A stretch of 64,000 bases of DNA from Alishewanella metallidurans (GCF_036983985.1 NZ_JALAHQ010000001.1:248001-312000), one strand, 5' to 3'; counted from the stretch's first letter, positions 27,726 to 37,537 are shown. The notes: generated by a model not told the origin, from the letters alone. Translations and numbers: made by a program.

Positions 27726-29570
27726 TTAGGGCTCCTGCACGGTGCGTAACCGGTTGTTGCGATAGTTAGCCCAGCTAAGCTGGCGCACTATGCTGCCGTT
27801 GTTATTTAGCCGTAGTTGCCCAGTTAAACCTGAGAACACCGTAGACGGAAGCTGTTGCTGTTGCCGCAGGCTACCTATCAGTTGATAGGCATCATACCCC
27901 ATAGCAAATAAGCGCTGTAGCGCTTCATCTTGCTCGGCAAATAGCTGTTGATATTGCTGCCTTAACGGCGCACTACTTTTTTCCCCTAACATCCAAGGAA
28001 TTTCGGTAAAGATTAAGCCGTTTAGATCACGTAAATCAGTGCTGTCTAAACTGGTACTGTGGCTGCGAGAGCTGGCAAATATCGGTAACTTAGGTGCCGT
28101 CTCGCTTAACGAAACATCAACAAAAGGCTTAAATAAACGGGTTTGCACCGGATCGGCAATTAAGTAAATAGCATCAATATCTAATCGGCTATGTGGATCA
28201 GACTCTAGCTTTTGCGGTATCAGGTTGCTGATTTGTTTAATACGCTCTTTACTGCGGTCGGTTTCTAATAAGCGGTTAATTAGCTGTTCTAATTCATCTT
28301 TATTATTAAACTGATATAAGTTTGGCGCACTGTGGCCTAAACTTTGCCAGTTAGCTGCAAAGCTTTGTTGCATGCGTAAGCTAATATTATTGGCCGAGCT
28401 GATAATTGCTGGGTGTTTATAATTTTTTTGCGCAAACAGTCGTGCCATCTGTGCGGCTTCATCTTCCATACTCAAAGCAAAGTAAAATTGCTCTGGTTTT
28501 GCGGCAATATTGTTGTCTTTACTATTTAAAAACAATGTTGGCCAACGCCAGTTTTCGATGAGGCTAATGTTATCTACCTGATCTTTAAGTAAAGGGCCGA
28601 TAACGAAATCTACCTGAGCTTGTGTTACCTGCTGCTGAATAACCTCGATTGGCTGCTGACTGTCAATAAACACAATACTTGTGGCGGTATTCGTTGTTGC
28701 TGCCGCTAAAATACCATATTGAACGGCCTGCGCGTGTTGGCGAAATTGGCCTTCTAAGGGTAAAAGCACGGCAATACGTTTTGGTTGATAGGGTTTAAGT
28801 GTAACTAGCTTCTGAACCGCTTCGGGCATGTTTTTTAGTGCAGGTAAGCTTGAATAACGGCGCTGCCAGTCATAAAAGGCCTGTTGCAAGGCTTCAGGCT
28901 GACCAATATGTCTACGGCTAAGTAAGGCTAAATTTAACCAGCCCGCAGTATTGGCCTCAGCAGCGCTGCGCAGACTTTCAAGTTGAGAATCGGTTAACGC
29001 CGATAAATTTTGCCACAGCAAATTGGGATAATCTGGATAATTCTGTGCTGCGCTGGCCTGTCGTTCAAGCTGTAATAAATTGCGCACTGCAGCAAGGTGG
29101 CGTTGCTGTTGGCTTTGGTATTGACTACTAAGCCATAAGAATTCTGCTTGGTCTGATTTTGCTACTGCATTTATATCAGTGGTATCAATTAAATTAGTTA
29201 GGCTTTGCTGTTGGTTGGTCGCTAAGTACGCCTGTAACCTAGGTAGCATTATTTGCTGGCGAATAGTGCTGTAGCGACTTTCCTTTAAATTTTCATTAAT
29301 CGCTAAGGCTAATAAATAGTCTTGCTCAGCAATCGCTTGTTTTGCGGCTTTAAGTAAATGGTACTGCTGTGGCTCCGCCTGATAATTAGCCGCTAACTTA
29401 TATAGCTGGCGAGCCGACAGTTGCTTAGCGCCTTTCTCACTGGCTTTAACGGTTTCAGGCTTGGTTGGTGATGTTTTTATTGGCCCTTGGGTACAACTGA
29501 TAATTGCACCACTTAGGCAGAAAAATAACACGGTCTTTAATTTGCTGGAAGTCACAATGCGCAGTACCAT
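27726..29570 (-). CDS. lpoA: Outer-membrane lipoprotein LpoA, activator of PBP1A
   Basis: A 614-residue lipoprotein that reaches from the outer membrane to stimulate PBP1A peptidoglycan synthesis. The signal peptide ends at a lipobox-like IISC (Cys26). The N-terminal half is an alpha-solenoid of TPR-like helices (about 50-245) and the C-terminal half (about 260-614) is a periplasmic-binding-protein fold beginning KRIAVLLPLEGQF. Length and two-domain arrangement are those of LpoA. It heads the minus-strand set lpoA-yraN-diaA-dolP and is divergent from rsmI. Confidence 0.95.
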   Translation of the reverse strand: MVLRIVTSSKLKTVLFFCLSGAIISCTQGPIKTSPTKPETVKASEKGAKQLSARQLYKLAANYQAEPQQYHLLKAAKQAIAEQDYLLALAINENLKESRYSTIRQQIMLPRLQAYLATNQQQSLTNLIDTTDINAVAKSDQAEFLWLSSQYQSQQQRHLAAVRNLLQLERQASAAQNYPDYPNLLWQNLSALTDSQLESLRSAAEANTAGWLNLALLSRRHIGQPEALQQAFYDWQRRYSSLPALKNMPEAVQKLVTLKPYQPKRIAVLLPLEGQFRQHAQAVQYGILAAATTNTATSIVFIDSQQPIEVIQQQVTQAQVDFVIGPLLKDQVDNISLIENWRWPTLFLNSKDNNIAAKPEQFYFALSMEDEAAQMARLFAQKNYKHPAIISSANNISLRMQQSFAANWQSLGHSAPNLYQFNNKDELEQLINRLLETDRSKERIKQISNLIPQKLESDPHSRLDIDAIYLIADPVQTRLFKPFVDVSLSETAPKLPIFASSRSHSTSLDSTDLRDLNGLIFTEIPWMLGEKSSAPLRQQYQQLFAEQDEALQRLFAMGYDAYQLIGSLRQQQQLPSTVFSGLTGQLRLNNNGSIVRQLSWANYRNNRLRTVQEP

Positions 29571-29641
29571 AGCTAAACAATGGTCTTATCTTACTGAGAC
29601 TGCCGGTTAAGCTCAATTAAATAGCGTACATTAATCACAAA

Positions 29642-30493
29642 ATGGCAAAAGATAACGGTTTTTTATATGTAGTTGCGACACCGATTGGCAATTTAGATGA
29701 TATTAGCCAACGTGCTATTAGTACTTTGCAGCAGGTAGATTGGATAGCCGCTGAAGATACTCGGCATACCGGCAAGTTATTGCAGCATTTAGGGATCTCG
29801 GCAAAAACCATTGCGCTGCATGATCATAATGAAAAACAGCGCGCGGCCAGCATTATTCAAAAATGTTTAGCCGGTGAGCATGTTGCGTTAGTCTCTGATG
29901 CTGGCACACCGCTGATTAGTGATCCCGGTTACAGCCTAGTTCGGCAGTGTCGAGACGCTGGCGTGCGGGTAATTCCTATTCCTGGGCCTTGTGCGTTAAT
30001 TACCGCCTTATGTGCAGCGGGTTTACCGACTGACAAATTTCATTTTATTGGTTTTCTGTTACCGAAAAGCCAGCAGCGACAAAACCAGCTAGCCGACATA
30101 CCCAATGGTGTTGGCACTATTATTTGTTATGACACCGCACGGCGCATTAAAGATACTTTACTAGATGTGGTGGCGGTATTTGGTGCAGAACGTGAGCTAG
30201 TGTTAGCAAAAGAGCTAACTAAAACCTTTGAGCATTTAGAATACGGTACTGCGGCACAAATTACTGCTTGGTTAGAGCAGGACCCACAGCGTTGTCAGGG
30301 AGAAATGGTGTTAATGATCGCACCTACACCCAAAGCGGATAGCGAAATAAGTGACAGCGCGCAAACGACACTGAAATTACTTTTAGCCGAACTACCAGTG
30401 AAAAAGGCGGCAGCCCTAGCCGCAGAAATACATGGCGAGAAGAAAAATGCCTTGTATAAATTGGCACTGCAATGGGCTGGTGAAAGCGAATAA
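29642..30493 (+). CDS. rsmI: 16S rRNA (cytidine(1402)-2'-O)-methyltransferase RsmI
   Basis: A 283-residue S-adenosylmethionine-dependent methyltransferase of the tetrapyrrole-methylase fold that modifies C1402 in the ribosomal P site. Diagnostic motifs are VVATPIGNLDDISQRA, AAEDTRHTG, and SDAGTPLISDPG, all near the N-terminus, plus IPGPCALITAL. It is divergent from lpoA and followed 18 bases later by the RNase P RNA gene, whose promoter overlaps the end of rsmI. Confidence 0.97.
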   Translation: MAKDNGFLYVVATPIGNLDDISQRAISTLQQVDWIAAEDTRHTGKLLQHLGISAKTIALHDHNEKQRAASIIQKCLAGEHVALVSDAGTPLISDPGYSLVRQCRDAGVRVIPIPGPCALITALCAAGLPTDKFHFIGFLLPKSQQRQNQLADIPNGVGTIICYDTARRIKDTLLDVVAVFGAERELVLAKELTKTFEHLEYGTAAQITAWLEQDPQRCQGEMVLMIAPTPKADSEISDSAQTTLKLLLAELPVKKAAALAAEIHGEKKNALYKLALQWAGESE

Positions 30494-30499
30494 ATAGCG

Positions 30500-30505
30500 T
30501 ATAAT
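30500..30505 (+). promoter_or_regulatory. -10 element of the rnpB promoter
   Basis: A consensus TATAAT seven bases before the predicted first base of RNase P RNA, just after the rsmI stop. The -35 region inside the end of rsmI is weak (CTGGTGA-like), so the -10 box is the main visible signal. Confidence 0.7.
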
Positions 30506-30511
30506 CGCGCC

Positions 30512-30890
<379 letters not shown>

Positions 30891-30904
30891 ATCTAATAAA
30901 ATAG

Positions 30905-30938
30905 AAAACCGCAGCTTTAACCCGCTGCGGTTTTTTTA
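30905..30938 (+). terminator. Intrinsic terminator of rnpB
   Basis: Stem AAACCGCAGC with its complement GCTGCGGTTT around an eight-base loop, followed by a run of seven T. It lies 15 bases after the end of RNase P RNA. Confidence 0.95.
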
Positions 30939-30944
30939 TTGGTG

Positions 30945-30970
30945 AAAAAAAGCCCACAATAAAGTGGGCT
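30945..30970 (-). terminator. Intrinsic terminator of the TonB-dependent receptor gene
   Basis: Read on the minus strand: AGCCCAC, a six-base loop, GTGGGCT, then seven T. It lies 38 bases after the receptor stop codon and back to back with the rnpB terminator, so the two transcripts are insulated. Confidence 0.9.
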
Positions 30971-31007
30971 AAGCATCACCAGGAGTAGACGGTGGTAAAT
31001 TAATTAA

Positions 31008-33851
31008 CTACATAAACTTATATTCGACTAGTAGCGTGTAAGCGCGGCCACGAGGGTCGGCGATACGCGTTTCCCAACCAGCACCGGCAGCAAAGTCGCC
31101 CTGATGCGCAGTAAATGGTGGGTCTTGGTCAAATAGGTTTTTGATGCCAAAGGTCAGACTTAAATCATCTACACCCTTATAGGTAACGCTATAGTTATAA
31201 GTAACATAGCTATCAACGTTCGGGTTCCAATTAGCTGGGGTATAACTGCCATTGGCCATACTTACCGGTAGTTCGTCTTTATAACCATCGCGATACATTT
31301 GCGTAAAGCTGTGGCTCCAATCGCCATGTACGTAACTTAAATTAAGTGTGTGCTTCCATTTAATCGGTAGGTTGTAATAACGCACATACTCACCCACTAA
31401 ATTTTCGCTATATGGCAAGCTTTCAAGGCCTTTAGATTTAAAGGTATCAATATAGCTACCGTTTAAATTAACGCGCCACATACCACCAGCGAGTTCACCA
31501 GTTAAGTTGGCATCAAGCTCAATACCGCGGGTTAAGGTGCCGCCCGAGTTAACATAACGACGGTCAATGGCGATAACTTCACCTTGTGCGTTACGGATCC
31601 AGTTAGCGGTAAACTGGCTGTAATTTTCGATAAGTACATCACGTGGTGCCGAACGAATAGTGTCGGTACGTTCAATTTCCCACCAGTCGACGCTCATGTT
31701 GAAGTAATCAACTGGTACGACAACAAAACCCAAGCTCTTTTGCTTAGATTCTTCTGGTAATAAGTTTTCTTTACCACCAAAAATTTCGTCAGGGCGAATA
31801 CTTTCACAGCCGACGATATTTTCATTTGCTATGCCACCAGGGCAGGTTGCTGGGTCGGCTAGATCAAGGCCAGTATATTGTGACTCGGTTACGCCGTTAA
31901 ACAATTGGTTGAACGAGGGTACTTTAAAGCCGGTGCTGTATGCACCGCGGAACATCAGCTCTTCGATTGGTCGATAACTAAATGATACTTTCGGGTTGGT
32001 CGTACTACCAAAGCCATCGTATTTGTCATAACGAGCGGCAAGTGTGATATCTAAGTTATCCAGTACCGGTAAATACACCTCAGCAAATACCGCTTTAATG
32101 TCACGGCTTACTTTATCTAACACGTTGGCATTATCAAATGGCGCGTTAAATATCGGCCGCATTTCTGCGCGCTCATCACCATTAAATTTAAATTCTTCAC
32201 GACGTAAATCAACACCGGTGGCCATCATAATAGTGCCACCAGGTAAATCAAAACTTACCTCGCCAGAAAATGTTGCGTCAATTTGCGTCATAATTGACTC
32301 GCCACCATACAGCTCAACGCCACTAGCTGACGCGGCGTTTAGTGCGGCCATGCCCTCTGTGGTTTGACTTTGGCCGGGCAGTAAAAATGGATTGATTAAA
32401 CCACTACCCAGAACGTCTTTTAACTCAGCGGTGTAATGGAAACCTGAACCTAATGTCGAGCTTGATTCACTAGACGCACGTGACACACCAACGTTGTAAT
32501 CCCAGTCAGCTATTACACCTTCAAAAGCGGCTAATAAACGGTATGATTTAGTTGTGGTGTCAATTTCACGCGGGCCGCAGGCTACACAGCGCCAACGATA
32601 GGCAATACGCTCGCCATAGTTCAGTTGAGCGGCGCCAAAATAATCGGCTAATGCATTATAAACGGCATCATAGGATGCGCCGGTGCTTGGGTACCAGGTC
32701 TCAGGCGTAAAAGTAGAGCCTGGAGAAATTTGATTTGGCTCAAACGCTTTACTTACGTCAATTTGTGATGCAACAAATTCAAGTGTTGCCATGTGATCTT
32801 CGGCCAGTTTAAAGCTGGCACGGCCAATAAAGTCTACACTTTCCTGTGGTTGCTGAATACGTGCCGCTGCCGGATAGTCATAGGCACAGGCGTAACGTGA
32901 TGAGGTTGAATTCCAAAGCTTCTCATCGTAAGGCCCCATCAAGTCACCACCTGACGCACAACCTGCGCCACCGGGTAAATCTAAGATATTAATCGCCGTC
33001 ATAGATTTGCCATCTAACGGGTCAAGTAAACCGGTGCCAATTAAATTTGCATCGGCAGCGCCACGGTTAAATACGGTTGCAAATGGCGTGCCTCGGCTAT
33101 CTGGTGATAAACCCCGATCGGCTTGAAACGAGCTAGAGAACTTACGGTCGTCACCGCCAAGCACTTCATTTTTCTTGTATGACACGGTACCAAATACGTT
33201 CCAGCCATCTTTATTAATGTCGCCCGTACCAAATAAAATATTAGTACGATAGATATTACCGCCACCGGCTTCGGTATGGTCAACAAAGGCTGAGGCTTCA
33301 GCACCGGTGTAATCACTTTTGGTAATAAAGTTAATTACGCCGCCAATAGCATCGGTACCATATACGGCTGAAGCGCCGTCACGCAGCACTTCCACGCGTT
33401 CCAATGCAGCAAAAGGAATTGAGTTTAAATCTACTGCACGGCCTTTTAGGCCATGGGTTGCGACCCTGCGACCATTTAGTAAAACTAATGTTGCGTCTGA
33501 ACCTTGACCGCGCAAGTTAGCGCCAGACACGCCATTATTACCGCGTTGCTCCTCAGATACGATACCGCCATTACTGGCTAAGTTATCTGACGAGTTACCA
33601 GCAATATTCATTTGTAATAATAATTGCTCTGCTGAGGTAATACCTGCCGCATTGATATCAGCTCTGCTAAATACCGTTATTGGCAAGTCACCTTCGATAG
33701 TTGTACGTTTGATACTTGAACCGGTTACGCGAATTCGTTCAACTTTGGCATTAGGGTCAGTTGCTGCATCTTGCTGAGCGGCATCCTGGGCAAACACTTG
33801 TGTGCTCAAGCCTGCTAGGGCAAGGGCTTGAATGAGTTTATTCAACTTCAT
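31008..33851 (-). CDS. TonB-dependent outer-membrane receptor
   Basis: A 947-residue outer-membrane receptor. Signal peptide cleaved near Ala21 (QVFA/QD). The plug domain (about 40-175) has ERIRVTGSSIKR near the TonB-contact region and ends with the classic ERVEVLRDGASAVYGTDAIGG. A 22-strand beta barrel follows, and it closes with an aromatic-rich last strand (LLVEYKFM). AGGAG precedes the ATG. It takes up a nutrient against a gradient using TonB/ExbBD energy; substrate cannot be read from sequence. It is divergent from the NlpC/P60 peptidase and dipeptide-epimerase operon, so murein peptides are a plausible cargo (inference). Extracellular loops contain several Cys pairs. Confidence 0.93.
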   Translation of the reverse strand: MKLNKLIQALALAGLSTQVFAQDAAQQDAATDPNAKVERIRVTGSSIKRTTIEGDLPITVFSRADINAAGITSAEQLLLQMNIAGNSSDNLASNGGIVSEEQRGNNGVSGANLRGQGSDATLVLLNGRRVATHGLKGRAVDLNSIPFAALERVEVLRDGASAVYGTDAIGGVINFITKSDYTGAEASAFVDHTEAGGGNIYRTNILFGTGDINKDGWNVFGTVSYKKNEVLGGDDRKFSSSFQADRGLSPDSRGTPFATVFNRGAADANLIGTGLLDPLDGKSMTAINILDLPGGAGCASGGDLMGPYDEKLWNSTSSRYACAYDYPAAARIQQPQESVDFIGRASFKLAEDHMATLEFVASQIDVSKAFEPNQISPGSTFTPETWYPSTGASYDAVYNALADYFGAAQLNYGERIAYRWRCVACGPREIDTTTKSYRLLAAFEGVIADWDYNVGVSRASSESSSTLGSGFHYTAELKDVLGSGLINPFLLPGQSQTTEGMAALNAASASGVELYGGESIMTQIDATFSGEVSFDLPGGTIMMATGVDLRREEFKFNGDERAEMRPIFNAPFDNANVLDKVSRDIKAVFAEVYLPVLDNLDITLAARYDKYDGFGSTTNPKVSFSYRPIEELMFRGAYSTGFKVPSFNQLFNGVTESQYTGLDLADPATCPGGIANENIVGCESIRPDEIFGGKENLLPEESKQKSLGFVVVPVDYFNMSVDWWEIERTDTIRSAPRDVLIENYSQFTANWIRNAQGEVIAIDRRYVNSGGTLTRGIELDANLTGELAGGMWRVNLNGSYIDTFKSKGLESLPYSENLVGEYVRYYNLPIKWKHTLNLSYVHGDWSHSFTQMYRDGYKDELPVSMANGSYTPANWNPNVDSYVTYNYSVTYKGVDDLSLTFGIKNLFDQDPPFTAHQGDFAAGAGWETRIADPRGRAYTLLVEYKFM

Positions 33852-34013
33852 CGTTATTTCTCCTGGGAGTTGCGTTATTTTTATTGCTATTCGTTACCCG
33901 GGTCTGCACGCCCGTTTTAGCTAAAATGCATAATGTTTATTTTCTGCACAAAATGAACATAGCAACATTTCTTTCCTTTTGAAAATAATTTATGCTTAAT
34001 TTTTAAATATATT

Positions 34014-34028
34014 GGAATATTTCATTCC
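34014..34028. promoter_or_regulatory. Putative RpiR-type operator, copy 1
   Basis: Perfect inverted repeat GGAAT-N5-ATTCC in the divergent region between the receptor and peptidase genes. Its GAAT-N5-ATTC core recurs upstream of the RpiR/MurR-like regulator gene nearby. The regulator link is inferred from this sharing. Confidence 0.5.
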
Positions 34029-34097
34029 TTAACGTTAAATTGACGCTAATAGCCAAAAAAAAATTCGTCAAATGAATCTGTGGCAGAGGAAGTAAAT

Positions 34098-35474
34098 ATG
34101 AAGAAAATAGTGAGCTTAGTCTGTATGGGGTGGATATTTGCGCTTACTTCAATATCAGCTAACGCTTTCAGCTCTGACGTACCTTTGCTGCAAGTTGAAC
34201 ATTTAAAACCCCAGTTTTGGCAGGCAAAATTAAATAATGCCGATGTTGTGATACTGACACCTGAGCAGATTATGGGGCGAAATCAACAAACCTTTGCGTT
34301 ACAAAGTGAAATGCAATTGTTGCAAGATTTGCCAGCGCAGTTCACTGACGCCGAATTGGCGCAGATTATTAATCGGGTAAGCAAGGTCGCTACTGATGCG
34401 AGGTTTTATGCCAATGGTATTAAGCTAAGCGCAATGCATTGGGCAGCCTATCAGCAGTTATTAGCGTTACCGCAACTTAAACCACAGAATACTGTGCGGT
34501 TCGGTTTAGTGGTAAAGCGCACGGCATTACGTAGTTTTCCAACCGATGATCGAGTATTTAATGCAGAAGCAAACAAAGATTTAGATCGCTTCTCTGAAAC
34601 AGCATTATTTCCAACTGATGCCGTGGCGGTTTTGCACACTACTGCTGACAAAAAATGGCTGTTAGTGCAAAGCTTTAACTATACCGGCTGGGTAAAAACG
34701 GCTGATGTTGCTATGGGTAGCAAACAGCAGGTGCTAGCTTATGCTGAGCAGCAACCCTTTGTTGTAATAACCGGCGCAACTGTACGCACTGCGTTTAACC
34801 CAGAAATAGCGGCGGTGTCTGAATTACAGTTAGATATGGGTATTAGGTTGCCCCTGCAAAGCGCAGCTGATGTCGGCTTTATTGTGCACGGACAAAACCC
34901 CGCAGCGAGCTACATTGTGCAATTACCGCTACGTGATGCCAATGGCAATTTAAGCTTTACCAGTGCATTGTTGCCATTAAGTGCTGATGTACATCAGGGC
35001 TATTTGCCGTTTACCGCTAATAATATTATTGGCCAGGCGTTTAAGTTTCTTGGTGAACGCTATGGTTGGGGCCACGATTATAATGGTCGTGACTGCACCG
35101 GTTTTACTTCTGAAATTTTCCGTAGTTTTGGTTTTTTAATGCCACGAAATTCAGGACAACAAGGCAATGGCCAGTATGGTAAGAATACTCGTTTTAATAG
35201 CGAGAGTAGTGGTGAACATAAGTTAAGCGCTATAAGCAAGGCGCAGCCAGGCGACTTACTGTATTTCCCAGGGCATGTGTCATTGTATTTAGGCATGCTG
35301 GGTACACAACCGTTTATGATCCACGATGTTAATACACTCATTTATCCGCAACAAAATGGCGAGCTATATCAAGGCACGCTTAATGGCGTAGTCGTTACGC
35401 CGCTATTACCACTTAATGCCAATGTCGAGCAGTCTTATTTAGATGCGCTCTATGCTGTTAAATCACTGCGTTAA
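34098..35474 (+). CDS. Secreted NlpC/P60 (C40) peptidase with SH3-type domains, murein gamma-D-Glu endopeptidase type
   Basis: A 458-residue exported cysteine peptidase. The N-terminus MKKIVSLVCMGWIFALTS is a signal peptide. Two bacterial SH3-like segments follow (about 120-225 and 230-300), including VKRTALRSFPTDDRVF typical of SH3_6. The C-terminal NlpC/P60 domain has Cys333 (GRDCTGFTSE), His393 (GDLLYFPGHVSLY) and His409 (FMIHD), the full Cys-His-His triad. YkfC-type homologues cleave the gamma-D-Glu-diaminopimelate bond. An earlier GTG at 34080 exists, but AGAGGAAG directs the ATG at 34098. It lies 11 bases before the dipeptide-epimerase gene, fitting release of L-Ala-D-Glu. Confidence 0.92.
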   Translation: MKKIVSLVCMGWIFALTSISANAFSSDVPLLQVEHLKPQFWQAKLNNADVVILTPEQIMGRNQQTFALQSEMQLLQDLPAQFTDAELAQIINRVSKVATDARFYANGIKLSAMHWAAYQQLLALPQLKPQNTVRFGLVVKRTALRSFPTDDRVFNAEANKDLDRFSETALFPTDAVAVLHTTADKKWLLVQSFNYTGWVKTADVAMGSKQQVLAYAEQQPFVVITGATVRTAFNPEIAAVSELQLDMGIRLPLQSAADVGFIVHGQNPAASYIVQLPLRDANGNLSFTSALLPLSADVHQGYLPFTANNIIGQAFKFLGERYGWGHDYNGRDCTGFTSEIFRSFGFLMPRNSGQQGNGQYGKNTRFNSESSGEHKLSAISKAQPGDLLYFPGHVSLYLGMLGTQPFMIHDVNTLIYPQQNGELYQGTLNGVVVTPLLPLNANVEQSYLDALYAVKSLR

Positions 35475-35485
35475 TAAGGGCAATA

Positions 35486-36586
35486 ATGAAAATAACAGAT
35501 ATTAGATTAGGTATGCTGCGTGTACCTTTAAAAACACCCTTTAAAACAGCGCTGCGTACGGTAAACACCATTGAAGATATTGTGGTTATGGTAGAAACCG
35601 ACACTGGCCACGTTGGCTATGGTGCAGCGCCTGCTACAGCGGTAATTACCGGCGATATTCATGGCTCTATTATTGCGGCAATTCGTACCGTAATTAAGCC
35701 AAAACTCATTGGGCAAGATATTGCCGATTTGAACCATATAGTCCGGCTGATACAAAATTGCATAATGAAAAACTTCAGCGCTAAAGCTGCAGTAGAAATA
35801 GCTGTTTATGACTTATTCGCCCAGATGTTTAAGGCGCCGTTATATAAAGTATTGGGTGGCGGTGTGCCAAAAATTACCACCGACATTACGATCAGTGTTG
35901 ATTACATCGACAAAATGGTCGCTGACTCATTAGATGCAATTGAGCGCGGCTTTGAAACGCTTAAAGTCAAAGTGGGCAAAGATATTGGTGTTGATATTGA
36001 ACGAGTTAAAGCCATTTATGCTGCGGTTGAAGGCAAAGCATTAATTCGTTTAGATGCCAACCAAGGCTGGACGGCTAAAGAAGCGGTATACGCGCTACAT
36101 AAGCTTGAAGATGCGGGTGTTCGTTTAGAATTAGTTGAGCAACCGGTAAAAGCCTATGATTTAGAGGGGCTAAAATTTATTACCGAACGTGTGCATACAC
36201 CGGTTATGGCGGATGAAAGCAGTTTTGGCCCCCGCGAGGTTATTGACCTAATTAAAATGCGCGCGGCTGACATCATCAACATTAAGTTGATGAAAACGGG
36301 CGGCATTGCCAATGCCATTAAAATCGCCGACATTTGCTCGTTCTACGATATGCAATGCATGATTGGCTGTATGCTTGAAGGTAGTATTAGCGTGGCAGCA
36401 GCAGTACACGTGGCTGTGGCTAAGTCTGATATCATCACTAAAATTGACCTAGACGGGCCATCGTTATCGTTGTTTGACCCGGTAACTAGCAGTGTGAAAT
36501 TTAATGATGCTGATATTACTATTGGTGATGCGCCGGGTTTGGGTATTACCGCAATCGAAAATTTAGAGCTGTTACCTAACCACTAA
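35486..36586 (+). CDS. Dipeptide epimerase (L-Ala-D/L-Glu epimerase type, enolase superfamily)
   Basis: A 366-residue enolase-superfamily enzyme. The catalytic set is complete: KVK with Lys160/Lys162, metal ligands Asp190 (RLDANQG), Glu218 (LVEQP) and Asp243 (MADES), and the second catalytic Lys267 (NIKLMKTGG). The DLDGP motif near residue 330 is the DxD-type specificity loop of dipeptide epimerases. The usual reaction converts L-Ala-D-Glu from murein to L-Ala-L-Glu so that ordinary peptidases can use it. It lies directly downstream of the exported NlpC/P60 gene. Cytoplasmic, so an inner-membrane peptide importer must exist elsewhere. Other dipeptides are possible substrates. Confidence 0.92.
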   Translation: MKITDIRLGMLRVPLKTPFKTALRTVNTIEDIVVMVETDTGHVGYGAAPATAVITGDIHGSIIAAIRTVIKPKLIGQDIADLNHIVRLIQNCIMKNFSAKAAVEIAVYDLFAQMFKAPLYKVLGGGVPKITTDITISVDYIDKMVADSLDAIERGFETLKVKVGKDIGVDIERVKAIYAAVEGKALIRLDANQGWTAKEAVYALHKLEDAGVRLELVEQPVKAYDLEGLKFITERVHTPVMADESSFGPREVIDLIKMRAADIINIKLMKTGGIANAIKIADICSFYDMQCMIGCMLEGSISVAAAVHVAVAKSDIITKIDLDGPSLSLFDPVTSSVKFNDADITIGDAPGLGITAIENLELLPNH

Positions 36587-36609
36587 CTTAAGCTAGCGGC
36601 GAAGGGCCG

Positions 36610-37446
36610 CTAGAGTAAATCATCTATCTCGGCGGGGGTTTTTAGCTGATGCTCAACATTGTGACGTTGGCATAATAGTAAATACAAAATATGGCAAAGA
36701 TGTTGTTGCGCTAGCTGCACAAGTATAGGATTAATCCGTTCATTCTCGTCGCCGCTTAGCGCATATAACGCCGTAGTTGCAGCCATACTTAACGCGTTAG
36801 TTTTATAACTGGTTAAGCTAATCAGTGGAATGTTTTTATGTGTGGCGTAACGCGCTAGTTTAAGTAAATCGGGTTCTTGCCCTGATTCTGATATGAGTAA
36901 CATCACACTGTTGCTATTAAGAGTACTCGCCATTTGCACAACTAAACTGGGGTCGCTATGCAGTATGGCTAATTTACCTAACTGTAATAAGCGAAATTGT
37001 AGATCTTGCGCCACAATGTTTGACGCGCCAAACCCTGAAATAAGTATTTTATCGGCCTGGTTTACGCTGTTGGCGGCATCTAATAATAGCTTTTCGTCAT
37101 TAACGTCTAAAATACCGCGTAAATGGCTGTGCAAACTAAACTGCAACTGCTCCACTAAGGTAAACAAATCACTTTGTACTGGGTTTAATTCTGGGCTGTC
37201 ACGGTTTAACGTTGAGGCGGTTATTACCGCTTCACTGACAGCGAGTTTTAAATCAGGATAACCTTTATAGCCTAACTTCTGACAAAACTTAACCACGCTA
37301 GACTGACTAGTACCTACGGCATCTGCTAACTGTTGCGATGAATAGTCACGTAACAAATTCGCATTATCGAGAATAAAATCTGCTAGTTTGCGTTCGATCA
37401 CTGACATCTGTTCAAGCATGCCGCGGATCTTAAGTAAACACATCAT
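36610..37446 (-). CDS. RpiR/MurR-family transcriptional regulator (HTH-SIS)
   Basis: A 278-residue repressor/activator with an N-terminal HTH_6 domain (about 1-80, including SQQLADAVGTSQSSVVKFCQ) and a C-terminal SIS domain (about 110-250, GFGASNIVAQDL and LISESGQEPDLL), which binds phosphosugars. MurR, controlling MurNAc-6-phosphate use, is a known relative. The gene is convergent with the epimerase gene, 23 bases apart, and closes a scavenging cluster. AGAGGA upstream supports the ATG at 37446. A perfect palindrome in its promoter matches one upstream of the receptor. Effector is unknown; a muropeptide-derived sugar phosphate is an inference. Confidence 0.88.
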   Translation of the reverse strand: MMCLLKIRGMLEQMSVIERKLADFILDNANLLRDYSSQQLADAVGTSQSSVVKFCQKLGYKGYPDLKLAVSEAVITASTLNRDSPELNPVQSDLFTLVEQLQFSLHSHLRGILDVNDEKLLLDAANSVNQADKILISGFGASNIVAQDLQFRLLQLGKLAILHSDPSLVVQMASTLNSNSVMLLISESGQEPDLLKLARYATHKNIPLISLTSYKTNALSMAATTALYALSGDENERINPILVQLAQQHLCHILYLLLCQRHNVEHQLKTPAEIDDLL

Positions 37447-37524
37447 AAAGTTGTTATCCTCTTGCGCAGTTTTATACCACGTCTGATTTTTAGGAATTTG
37501 TTATTAACTATGTGACTAAGTATT

Positions 37525-37537
37525 GAATAATTTATTC
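37525..37537. promoter_or_regulatory. Putative RpiR-type operator, copy 2 (autoregulatory)
   Basis: Perfect palindrome GAATAATTTATTC, 79 bases upstream of the regulator start. Same GAAT-N5-ATTC layout as the copy between the receptor and peptidase genes. Confidence 0.5.
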
